DNA of 21,040 nucleotides. Source: CAYRVX01 sp964642165. GTDB taxonomy: Bacteria; Planctomycetota; Phycisphaerae; SM23-33. Made by a program: the position numbers and the translations under genes. Positions 13,851-21,040 of the stretch are shown piece after piece. Below the pieces are notes generated by a model. That model had not been told where the DNA came from, ran no database searches, and saw only the letters and a list, made by a program, of their open reading frames with translations. The DNA is taken from positions 1 to 21,040 of the forward strand of contig CAZXOC010000115.1 of NCBI GenBank assembly GCA_964642165.1, in the 5' to 3' direction. How positions within the stretch are numbered: the stretch's first letter is position 1; each line of letters starts with the position of its first letter.

Positions 13851-16409
13851 ATGCGACCGCTTCGGACCTTCACGATCGAGCCCTCGCTGCCGAAGACCCT
13901 CGCCCCCCTCCTCGACCTGGCCCACAATCTCTGGTGGGGCTGGCACGGCGACGCCCTGGAGGTCTTCCGCCGGATGGACCCCCAGGAGTGGGAGAACTGC
14001 TACCACAACCCCGTGGCGATGCTCGGGCGCATGTCGCAGGAGCGTCTGACGGAGCTGGCCGAGGACGAGGGCTTCCTCGCCCATCTCCTGCGCGTCAACC
14101 GCGAGCTCCAGGAGTACCTCTCCACCCCCGGGTGGTGGCGCCGGACCTACGGGGGCGATCGCCAGCCGCAGGTGGCCTACTTCTGCGCCGAGTTCGGCAT
14201 CAGCGAGTGCCTGCCGATCTACTCGGGCGGGCTCGGCGTGCTCGCCGGCGACCACCTCAAGAGCGCTTCGGAGCTGGACGTGCCGCTGGTCGCGGTGGGG
14301 CTGCTCTACCAGCAGGGCTACTTCCGCCAGCGCCTCAACGCCGACGGATGGCAACTCGAGCTGTTCCCCCGCAACGACTTCCACAACATGCCCGTCCAGC
14401 TCGTCCTCGACGACGACGGCTCGCCCGTGACGATCGAGGTGGACATGCTGGACCACGTCGCCAAGGCGCAGGTCTGGCTGTGCCGCATCGGACGCGTGCC
14501 GCTGTACCTGCTCGACACCAACATCCCCGACAACTGCCCCGAGGATCGGCACATCACCGCCCAGCTCTACGGCGGCGACCAGGAAGTGCGCGTCCGCCAG
14601 GAGATCGTCCTCGGCATCGGCGGCATCCGCATGCTCAAGGCCCTGGGCATCGACCCCAAGGCCTGCCACATGAACGAGGGGCACTCGGCCTTCCTGTCGC
14701 TGGAGCGGTGCCGCCTGCTGATGGCCGAACAGGGCGTCAGCTTCGACGAGGCCCTCGAGGCGGTCTGCGCGTCGAACGTGTTCACCACGCACACGCCGGT
14801 TCCCGCCGGGAACGACGCCTTCGAGCCCTGGCTGATCGAGAAGTATTTTTCGAAGTACTGGCCGCAGCTCGGCCTGGACCAGGAGGGCTTCCTCGCCTTG
14901 GGGCGCCAGGAGCCCAGCAACCGGGAAGAGCCCATGAACCTGACGGTCCTGGCCCTGCGCATGAGCGCCTACCGCAACGGCGTCAGCGAGCTGCACGGGG
15001 CGGTCAGCCGAAAGCTCTGGGCGGGCGTCTGGCCGGGGCTGCCCGTCAACGAGGTCCCCATCACCCACATCACCAACGGCATCCACACGCGGACGTTCAT
15101 CAGCCACGACATGGCCACGCTCTACGACCGCTACCTCGGCCCGCGTTGGCACGAGAAGCCGGCGGACATGGAGGTGTGGAAGGCCGTCGATTCCATCCCG
15201 GACACGGAGTTGTGGCGGACGCACGAGCGGCGGCGGGAGCGCCTGGTGGCCTTCGCCCGCCACCACCTGCGCCAGCAGCTCGCCAAGCGGGGCGCGGGGG
15301 CCGCCGAACTCGCCGCCGCCGACGAGGTCCTCGACCCCGAGGCCCTGACCATCGGCTTCGCGCGGCGCTTCGCCACCTACAAGCGCGCGAACCTGATCCT
15401 CGCCGACAGCGAGCGCCTCGCGGGGATGCTGAACCACCCCGACTGCCCGGTGCAGATCATCTTCTCGGGCAAGGCCCACCCGCGGGACAACCCGGGCAAG
15501 GACCTGATCCGGCAGATCATCCACACGGCCCGGCAGGAGCCGTTCCGCCGGTCGCTGGTGTTCCTCGAGGACTACGACACCAACGTCGCGCGGTACCTGG
15601 TCCAGGGCGTGGACATCTGGCTGAACACGCCGCTGCGCCCGATGGAGGCCTCGGGCACGAGCGGCATGAAGGTCGCCGCCAACGGCGGGCTGAACGTCTC
15701 GATCCCCGACGGCTGGTGGGCCGAAGGCTACGACCCCGAGGTCGGCTGGGCCATCGGCTCCGGCGAGAGCTACGACGACCTCGAGTACCAGAACAAGGTC
15801 GAGAGCCACGCCCTCTACGACCTCCTGGAGAAGGAGATCGTCCCGGTGTTCTACGACCGGGGCCCCGACAAGCTCCCGCACGAGTGGATCCGGAAGATGA
15901 AGGCCGCCATGGGCAGGCTCGCGCCCGTCTTCAACACCAACCGCATGGTGCGGCAGTACGCCGAGCGGTCCTACATCCCGGCGGCTCAGCGGTGGGACGA
16001 GCTGACGCGCAGCGAGATGCGCGAGGCCCGCGAACTCAGCGCGTGGAAACGGAACTTCCGGGAGCACTTCGCCTCCGTGCGGGTCGAGAGCGTCACCGAC
16101 GACATGAACGGCAAGGGCGCGTCGGTGGGCAGGGAGATCCGCGTGGAGGCCGCCGTCGACCTCGGCGCGCTGAGCCCCGGCGACGTGAAGGTCGAACTGT
16201 ACTACGGGCCCCTCGACGAGGACGGGCAGCTCACCCGCGGCGAGGCGCTGCCGATGGAGCAGGCCGCCGTCGAGGACAACAGCCGCATCCGCTACGCCGT
16301 CCGCATGCCCTGCACCCGCAGCGGGATGACCGGCTACACCGTCCGCGTCATGCCCCAGCACCCGAGGCTGGGCGACGCCAGAGAGATGGGGCTGATCCGC
16401 TGGGTCTGA
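13851..16409 (+). CDS. glgP: Alpha-glucan (glycogen/maltodextrin) phosphorylase, short form
   Basis: An 852-residue GT35 enzyme that releases glucose 1-phosphate from alpha-1,4-glucans with phosphate and pyridoxal phosphate. The N-terminal RPLRTFTIEPSLPKTLAPL and LAHNLWWGW are typical of the bacterial/archaeal short-form branch. AYFCAEFGI, YSGGLGVLAGDH, HMNEGHSAFL and FTTHTPVPAGND follow in the expected order. The cofactor lysine is Lys607 in SGTSGMKVAANGG. The last 110 residues form a beta-rich tail seen in this branch. The ATG at 13851 is chosen because homology begins at once. In-frame TTG starts further upstream (from 13752) would add a sequence unlike the family. GGAGA lies about 14 nt upstream, which is rather far. 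Together with a glucokinase it would supply hexose phosphates from stored glucan. Confidence 0.95.
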   Translation: MRPLRTFTIEPSLPKTLAPLLDLAHNLWWGWHGDALEVFRRMDPQEWENCYHNPVAMLGRMSQERLTELAEDEGFLAHLLRVNRELQEYLSTPGWWRRTYGGDRQPQVAYFCAEFGISECLPIYSGGLGVLAGDHLKSASELDVPLVAVGLLYQQGYFRQRLNADGWQLELFPRNDFHNMPVQLVLDDDGSPVTIEVDMLDHVAKAQVWLCRIGRVPLYLLDTNIPDNCPEDRHITAQLYGGDQEVRVRQEIVLGIGGIRMLKALGIDPKACHMNEGHSAFLSLERCRLLMAEQGVSFDEALEAVCASNVFTTHTPVPAGNDAFEPWLIEKYFSKYWPQLGLDQEGFLALGRQEPSNREEPMNLTVLALRMSAYRNGVSELHGAVSRKLWAGVWPGLPVNEVPITHITNGIHTRTFISHDMATLYDRYLGPRWHEKPADMEVWKAVDSIPDTELWRTHERRRERLVAFARHHLRQQLAKRGAGAAELAAADEVLDPEALTIGFARRFATYKRANLILADSERLAGMLNHPDCPVQIIFSGKAHPRDNPGKDLIRQIIHTARQEPFRRSLVFLEDYDTNVARYLVQGVDIWLNTPLRPMEASGTSGMKVAANGGLNVSIPDGWWAEGYDPEVGWAIGSGESYDDLEYQNKVESHALYDLLEKEIVPVFYDRGPDKLPHEWIRKMKAAMGRLAPVFNTNRMVRQYAERSYIPAAQRWDELTRSEMREARELSAWKRNFREHFASVRVESVTDDMNGKGASVGREIRVEAAVDLGALSPGDVKVELYYGPLDEDGQLTRGEALPMEQAAVEDNSRIRYAVRMPCTRSGMTGYTVRVMPQHPRLGDAREMGLIRWV

Positions 16410-16422
16410 GCCGATGCGCCAC

Positions 16423-16438
16423 CCGCCCATGGGCGGGA
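16423..16438 (+). terminator. 16-bp perfect palindrome just after glgP
   Basis: CCCGCCCATGGGCGGG begins 13 nt after the glgP stop codon. It can form a GC-rich hairpin of 6 bp around CATG. No U run follows (GAAAAC), so it is at best a weak or factor-assisted terminator, or an RNA 3'-end stabiliser. Confidence 0.45.
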
Positions 16439-16454
16439 AAACACCGTTGTGCCA

Positions 16455-16689
16455 TTGGCCGCCGCGCGGTAGTGTGCTACCATTCCGGTAGGGAAACCGC
16501 CGATCGGTACATGAGTGATGCGAACCGTTACGACCATAACGACGACATGTTGATCGGCCGCCTCGGCACATTCCGGGCGGCGCGGTCGTCGTGGGTCGTT
16601 CGATCCTCCGCATACCAACCTGTCGTTCAGAGCCCCCCACGCGACGCGACGCCCGGAAGGCATGCCATGCGGCCGGAAGGAGCACGGCC
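16455..16689 (+). promoter_or_regulatory. thrS promoter candidate and about 200-nt leader
   Basis: TTGGCC (16455-16460), a 17-nt spacer and TACCAT (16478-16483) form a plausible promoter. The inverted repeat GGTAG-TGTG-CTACC (16468-16481) overlaps its -10 box. The leader contains a perfect stem CGTTA-CGACCA-TAACG (16526-16541). It also holds a 60-codon open frame starting at ATG 16511, whose TGA overlaps the thrS ATG (16690) in an ATGA arrangement. The frame has no good ribosome binding site, so I do not call it a gene. No T-box consensus was seen. Confidence 0.5.
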
Positions 16690-18675
16690 ATGAGCGTCCA
16701 CATCAAGCTCCCGGACGGAAGCGAGCTTTCGTACGACCAGCCCGTCACCGCCCGCGAGGCGGCGGAGCGAATCTCCCCGCGCCTCGCCCGGGCCGCCCTC
16801 GCGGCCAGGGTGGACGGCACGCTCTGCGACCTGACGACGACCGTGCCGGAAGGCACCCACGAACTGAGAATCCTCACCGACCGCGACGCCGAGTCGCTGG
16901 AGGTGCTTCGCCACACGGCCGCCCACGTGATGGCCCAGGCCGTCCTGCGCCTCTACGGCGCCGACGTCCAGTACACGATCGGCCCGGCGCTGACCGACGA
17001 CTTCCAGTACGGCTTCTACTACGACTTCGACCTGCCGGGCTCGATCGGGGCCGACGACCTGGAGAAGATCGAGGCCGAAATGAGGAAGATCGCCGGCGAG
17101 GAGATCCCCATCGAGCGCCTTGAGCTGCCGGTCGCCGAGGCCCGCCGGCAGATGGACTCCCTCGGCCAGACGTACAAGGTCGAGATGATCGACGACCTGG
17201 TCCGCAACGAGCAGGTCGAGGCCGTCAGCCTCTACCGCCAGGGCGACTTCGTCGACATGTGCCGCGGGCCGCACGCGCCGCATACCGGCAAGCTGAAGGT
17301 CTTCAAGCTCCTGAGCACGGCCGGGGCGTACTGGCGGGGCGACGCCGCGAAGGCGATGCTCACCCGCATCTACGGGATCGCGTTCTTCGACGCCAAGGCG
17401 CTCCGGGCGCACCTGGAGCGGATCGCCGAAGCGCGGAAGCGCGACCACCGCGTCCTCGGCAGGCAGCTCCGGCTGTTCGTGATGAACGAGAACGTCGGCC
17501 CGGGTCTGCCGATGTGGCTGCCCAAGGGCACGATCGTGCGGATGGAGCTGGAGGGCTGGCTCCGGGGCGAGCTGCTGAAGCGCGGGTACCTGCCGGTCAT
17601 CACGCCGCACATCGGCAAGGTGGAGATGTACCGCACGAGCGGGCACTACCCCTACTACGAGCACGGGTTGTTCCCCACGATGACCGTGGACGACCACGAG
17701 GCGTACCTGCTGAAGCCGATGAACTGCCCGCACCACATCCAGATCTACCAGTCCGCGCAGCACAGCTACCGCGAGCTGCCGGTCCGCCTGTCGGAGTTCG
17801 GCACGGTCTACCGGTTCGAGCAGTCCGGCGAGCTCAGCGGGCTCACGCGGGTGCGCGGCTTCACCCAGGACGACGCCCACATCTTCTGCACGCCGGAGCA
17901 GCTCGAGGCCGAGATCGAGTCCTGCGTCGAGCTGACCAAGCTCTGCCTCCAGACGCTGGGCCTGGAGGACTACCGGGTGCGGGTCGGCCTGCGCGACCGG
18001 GATTCCAGCAAGTACGTCGGGTCGCCGGAAAACTGGGACCGCGCCGAACGGAACATCCGCAACGTCGTCCAACAGGTGGGCCTGGAGTCCACCGAGGAGC
18101 CGGGCGAGGCGGCGTTCTACGGCCCGAAGATCGACTTCATCGTCACCGACTGCCTGGGGCGCGAATGGCAGCTCGGCACCATCCAGGTGGACTACAACCT
18201 GCCGGAGCGCTTCGAGATGGAGTACATCGGGGCGGACAACGCCCCGCATCGCCCGGTGATGATCCACCGCGCGCCGCTCGGCTCGCCGGAGCGGTTCATC
18301 GCCATCCTGATCGAGCACTTCGCCGGGGCGTTTCCCCTGTGGCTGGCGCCCGTGCAGGTGGCGGTGCTCCCGGTCAGCGAGCGGTTCAACGACTACGCCC
18401 GACAGGTCGCCGGGCGGCTCGGCGAGGCCGGCATCCGCTACGAGCTGGACGACTCCTCGGAGAAGGTCGGCGCCAAGATCCGTCGCGCGACCCTCCAGAA
18501 GGTGCCGTACATGCTGGTGGTCGGCCAGCGGGAAGTCGAGGCCGAAACCGTCGCCGTGCGGCACCGCACCGACGGCGACCGCGGCGCGGCGGGCCTGGAC
18601 GACTTCCTGGAAGGCGTCCGGAAGGAAATCGACACGAAGGGCGAGGTCCCACTCGCGAGCATTGCCTCCGGGTAG
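16690..18675 (+). CDS. thrS: Threonyl-tRNA synthetase
   Basis: A 661-residue class II synthetase that charges tRNA-Thr, slightly longer than E. coli ThrRS (642). It has a TGS domain (1-63), then an editing domain starting with HTAAH (75-79) and containing DMCRGPH. The catalytic core binds zinc through C346 (NCPHH), H397 (DDAHIF) and H526 (MIHRAPLGSPERF). The C-terminal anticodon-binding domain begins near WLAPVQVAVLPV. The ATG at 16690 has GGAAGGAG about 7 nt upstream, and the TGS domain starts immediately. Upstream in-frame starts (from 16591) are rejected for those reasons. infC follows after 90 nt, the order seen in many bacteria. Confidence 0.97.
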   Translation: MSVHIKLPDGSELSYDQPVTAREAAERISPRLARAALAARVDGTLCDLTTTVPEGTHELRILTDRDAESLEVLRHTAAHVMAQAVLRLYGADVQYTIGPALTDDFQYGFYYDFDLPGSIGADDLEKIEAEMRKIAGEEIPIERLELPVAEARRQMDSLGQTYKVEMIDDLVRNEQVEAVSLYRQGDFVDMCRGPHAPHTGKLKVFKLLSTAGAYWRGDAAKAMLTRIYGIAFFDAKALRAHLERIAEARKRDHRVLGRQLRLFVMNENVGPGLPMWLPKGTIVRMELEGWLRGELLKRGYLPVITPHIGKVEMYRTSGHYPYYEHGLFPTMTVDDHEAYLLKPMNCPHHIQIYQSAQHSYRELPVRLSEFGTVYRFEQSGELSGLTRVRGFTQDDAHIFCTPEQLEAEIESCVELTKLCLQTLGLEDYRVRVGLRDRDSSKYVGSPENWDRAERNIRNVVQQVGLESTEEPGEAAFYGPKIDFIVTDCLGREWQLGTIQVDYNLPERFEMEYIGADNAPHRPVMIHRAPLGSPERFIAILIEHFAGAFPLWLAPVQVAVLPVSERFNDYARQVAGRLGEAGIRYELDDSSEKVGAKIRRATLQKVPYMLVVGQREVEAETVAVRHRTDGDRGAAGLDDFLEGVRKEIDTKGEVPLASIASG

Positions 18676-18765
18676 GCAGCCGTTTCACCAAAGAGACCGC
18701 GTCGGCACGGGCGACCTGAGGCGGGCCGCTCGCCCGGCGCATTGTCCTGAACAGGAGAGAGAGCC

Positions 18766-19311
18766 ATCGCCAAGAACCTCCGTCGCAACGCCCAGATTCG
18801 CGTCTCGCCGATCCGCCTGATCGACGAGAAGGACCAGCAAGTGGGGATCGTGGACGTCAAAGAGGCCGTGGAGCGGGCCCGCAGCGCCGGGCTCGACCTC
18901 GTGGAGGTTGCGCCGCAGGCCAAGCCGCCTGTCTGCCGGATCATGGACTACGGCAAATGGATGTACAACCAACGCAAGAAGGAGCAGAAGGCCAAGGCCA
19001 AACGCCACGAGACCGAGTTGAAGGAAATCCGGATCCGGACGCCCAAGATCGGCGTGCATGACCTCGACATCAAGCTCGGCCGTGCCCGGTACTTCCTCGA
19101 GCGCGGGGACCGCGTCCAGTTCGTGTTGCGGTTCCGAGGCCGGGAGCTCGCCCACATCGATGAGGGGCGGCGCATCTTCGAGAGCATCAAGGCCGATCTC
19201 GCCGAGATCGCCAAGGTGGAACAGAACTACCGCTTCGAGGGGCGGCGGCTGACCATGATGCTCGCCCCGCTGGGCCGCAAGCAGCCCGATTCGACCAAGG
19301 CCGAAGCGTAG
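18766..19311 (+). CDS. infC: Translation initiation factor IF-3 with ATC start codon
   Basis: A 181-residue IF3. It binds the 30S subunit, keeps it apart from 50S and checks the start codon and initiator tRNA. The N-domain reads IRVSPIRLIDEKDQQVGIV, then AQAKPPVCRIMDYGK, a linker rich in Lys and Glu, and a C-domain with KEIRIRTPKIGVHDLDIKL and VQFVLRFRGRE. The start is ATC at 18766, preceded by AGGAGAGAG at 7-13 nt. An in-frame TGA at 18748 closes the frame 18 nt upstream. No ATG, GTG or TTG occurs in frame before GTG 18841, which lies inside the conserved N-domain. IF3 in E. coli (AUU) and Myxococcus (AUC) starts with such rare codons and represses its own translation. The same control is expected here. 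Confidence 0.95.
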   Translation: MAKNLRRNAQIRVSPIRLIDEKDQQVGIVDVKEAVERARSAGLDLVEVAPQAKPPVCRIMDYGKWMYNQRKKEQKAKAKRHETELKEIRIRTPKIGVHDLDIKLGRARYFLERGDRVQFVLRFRGRELAHIDEGRRIFESIKADLAEIAKVEQNYRFEGRRLTMMLAPLGRKQPDSTKAEA

Positions 19312-19506
19312 TCTCGTCCACCACGCCGGTCAGGGCCTCGGCGCCAGGCCGCGGCGGATGCGGCATCATCTGCCTCGGCGCCCCAGAGGGAGGGGTTTGT
19401 CGTTTTTCTCCGGGCGAATCCCGATAAGCACCTTTCGAGAAAGCGTTTGCAGGACCTCCGGTCCTCGCGGCGCCCCCGGCGGCGGCAGATTTCCCGACCC
19501 CGGGGC
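19312..19506 (+). other. Hairpin- and repeat-rich spacer between infC and the rpmI promoter
   Basis: No gene is seen in this 195-nt stretch. GCCTCGGCGCC occurs twice (19335-19345 and 19372-19382). GCCGC (19348-19352) pairs with GCGGC (19360-19364). CCCC-AGAGGGA-GGGG (19381-19395) is followed by TTTGTCGTTTTT, a weak intrinsic-terminator-like arrangement. CTTTC-GA-GAAAG lies at 19432-19443. AGGACC-TCC-GGTCCT (19451-19465) is a perfect 6-bp hairpin. Together these suggest the end of the infC message before a fresh start at rpmI. Confidence 0.55.
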
Positions 19507-19534
19507 TTTACACGGCAGGGCGGCGTGCTAGAAT
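19507..19534 (+). promoter_or_regulatory. Strong sigma-70 promoter of rpmI-rplT-pheS
   Basis: TTTACA (19507-19512), a 16-nt spacer and TAGAAT (19529-19534) match consensus at 5 of 6 positions each. The predicted start near 19541 gives a leader of about 42 nt that contains a small CCCC-TCGC-GGGG stem before the rpmI ribosome binding site (GAGGT). Confidence 0.75.
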
Positions 19535-19582
19535 AGTCGATCTTTATGCCCCTCGCGGGGATGCCTACGAGGTAGTTGACCG

Positions 19583-19777
19583 ATGCCGAAGATGAAGACG
19601 AACAAGGCGGTGGCCAAGAGGATCAAGGTCTCCGCACGCGGGAAGCTCCTGCGCCACCGGGCCGGGGCGGGCCACCTCAAGAGCCGCAAGTCACCCAAGC
19701 GGCTCCGCCGGCTCCGCAAACGCACCGCCCTCTACAAGGGCTTCGAGCGCCACGCCAGGAACTTGATGAGAATCTGA
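19583..19777 (+). CDS. rpmI: 50S ribosomal protein L35 (bL35)
   Basis: A 64-residue, strongly basic protein with the family-typical start MPKMKTNKAVAKRIKVSARGK and the later KSPKRLRRLRK segment. Full length. The ATG at 19583 has GAGGT about 9 nt upstream. It is the first gene after the strong promoter at 19507-19534, so in this organism it can be transcribed independently of infC. rplT follows after an unusually long 146-nt gap. Confidence 0.97.
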   Translation: MPKMKTNKAVAKRIKVSARGKLLRHRAGAGHLKSRKSPKRLRRLRKRTALYKGFERHARNLMRI

Positions 19778-19923
19778 CCCAGCGACGAGCCGGCCCAGGT
19801 GGGAGCCCCTTGGGGCGTGCCGCCGGCGCCGAAGCCCTCCGATGACGGCTTCGCGCCCGGCGGCAGGGAACATCCCGCACGAGCGGGAGTCCACCGGCCG
19901 CGAACAGACAGGAGTGCTCACTC
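19778..19923 (+). promoter_or_regulatory. Structured rpmI-rplT spacer, candidate L20 control region
   Basis: Three stem-loops can be drawn: GCCCC-TT-GGGGC (19805-19816), GAAGCC...GGCTTC (19831-19836 with 19847-19852) and TCCCGC-ACGA-GCGGGA (19873-19888). The last lies about 20 nt before the AGGAG of rplT. L20 is known to repress its own operon by binding leader RNA in other bacteria, so an L20-binding site is a reasonable guess. I did not match a known L20 leader consensus. Confidence 0.45.
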
Positions 19924-20322
<399 letters not shown>

Positions 20323-20363
20323 ACCGCTCGCTCGCACGAAGCCGGACCCCTGGGCAGGGCACC

Positions 20364-21040
20364 ATGTCGCTGCTGGACGACATCCAACGCATCCGCTCCC
20401 GCGCCCTGAGTGAGATCGAGGCCGCCGGGACCTCCGAGGGCCTCGAGGCCTGGCGGATCCGGTACCTCGGCACGAAGGGCGCCCTCAAGGCCGCCATGCA
20501 GCGCCTCAAGGAGGTCGCCCGCGAGCAGATGCCCGCGGTCGGCAAGGCCGCCAACGAGCTGAAGAACGCCCTGGCGGCGGCGTTCGAGGCCCGCCAGGCC
20601 GCCCTCGCCGGCGCCGTGACCGGCAAGGCCCGCGGGCCCGCCGGCGACGTGACGCTGCCCGGCCGGCGCCCGAGGATCGGCCACCGGCACGTCATCACCC
20701 AGACCGTCAACGAGATCTGCGAGATCTTCGCGCGGATGGGCTTCACCGTCGCCACCGGGCCCGAGGTCGAGGACGAGCGCCACAACTTCGACGCCCTCAA
20801 CATCCCCCCCGCGCACCCCGCGCGCGACCCGCTGGACAACTTCTACATCGACGAGCACACCATGCTCCGCAGCCAGACGTCCACCGTCCAGATCCGCGTG
20901 ATGGAGTCGCAGCCGCCGCCCGTGCGGATCATCTCGCCGGGGCGCGTCTACCGCCCGGACACCGTCGACGCCACCCACTCCTTCATGTTCCACCAGGTCG
21001 AGGGGCTCTACGTCGACGAGGGCGTCACGATGGCCGACCT
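20364..21040 (+). CDS. pheS: Phenylalanyl-tRNA synthetase alpha subunit, partial (right edge)
   Basis: The first 225 residues of PheS, the catalytic subunit of the alpha2-beta2 enzyme that charges tRNA-Phe. The N-terminal helical coiled coil (MSLLDDIQRIRSRAL onward) is followed by the LPGRRPRIGHRHVITQT junction. The catalytic domain then starts, with FARMGFTVATGPEVE, FDALNIPPAHPARD and the motif-2 region GRVYRPDTVDATHS. The gene continues beyond the window, where pheT would be expected. The ATG at 20364 is preceded by a weak CAGGG. It is the last visible gene of the rpmI-rplT-pheS transcript. Confidence 0.96.
   Translation, partial: MSLLDDIQRIRSRALSEIEAAGTSEGLEAWRIRYLGTKGALKAAMQRLKEVAREQMPAVGKAANELKNALAAAFEARQAALAGAVTGKARGPAGDVTLPGRRPRIGHRHVITQTVNEICEIFARMGFTVATGPEVEDERHNFDALNIPPAHPARDPLDNFYIDEHTMLRSQTSTVQIRVMESQPPPVRIISPGRVYRPDTVDATHSFMFHQVEGLYVDEGVTMAD

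Noticed and set aside
16410..16689. T-box riboswitch upstream of thrS
   Set aside because: No T-box consensus or specifier-loop arrangement was seen, and these elements are mainly found in Firmicutes and some related groups.
13934..16693. Long rightward open frame overlapping glgP in another frame
   Set aside because: Arg/Pro/Gly/Ala-rich out-of-frame translation. Only its final 60 codons, outside glgP, are kept as a low-interest leader observation.
13404..16916. Long leftward open frame opposite glgP
   Set aside because: Antisense shadow. The rightward frame is a clear alpha-glucan phosphorylase.
18841..19311. infC starting at GTG 18841
   Set aside because: It would delete 25 residues of the conserved IF3 N-domain and has no Shine-Dalgarno sequence. 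ATC 18766 fits both.

Overview
This is a compact, visibly GC-rich bacterial chromosome segment. It most likely comes from a Planctomycetota bacterium, with the Phycisphaerae side of the phylum the best guess. That assignment is inference. It rests on a CxC...CxxC zinc-ribbon protein with a pseudopilin-like tail, an ALDAxLxVGSGGYN-type secreted protein, the style of the partner-switching genes, and a Ser/Thr kinase with a GspE-N-like front end. No rRNA, tRNA, CRISPR array, transposase or phage gene was seen.

Positions 1-7541 are read leftward. In transcription order the genes are a radical SAM/SPASM-like protein, a tail-anchored Ser/Thr kinase, a STAS / HATPase / STAS partner-switching cassette with its own strong promoter, a ROK sugar kinase with its own promoter, a zinc-ribbon membrane protein, and trpE, which is cut by the left window edge. 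Positions 7696-11620 are read rightward. They encode a two-domain SppA-type peptidase and a fusion of a gamma-glutamylcyclotransferase-fold domain to a domain that looks like a glutamine-synthetase-fold amidoligase. A predicted Tat-exported protein (11815-13407) faces them convergently.

From 13851 everything is rightward: a short-form alpha-glucan phosphorylase, then thrS, infC, rpmI, rplT and pheS (cut by the right edge). This is the classical translation cluster. infC has only ATC available as a start codon after an excellent Shine-Dalgarno sequence. rpmI has its own near-consensus promoter, and the rpmI-rplT gap is long and rich in hairpins.

The observations most worth following are the GGCT-amidoligase-like fusion beside SppA, the infC ATC start, a probably leaderless trpE mRNA, the membrane protein combining a zinc ribbon with a pseudopilin-like tail, the interleaved divergent promoters at 7577-7615, and the palindromes in the ROK kinase promoter. 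I did not find a clear defence island or mobile system. The fusion gene is the best candidate for undescribed biochemistry.
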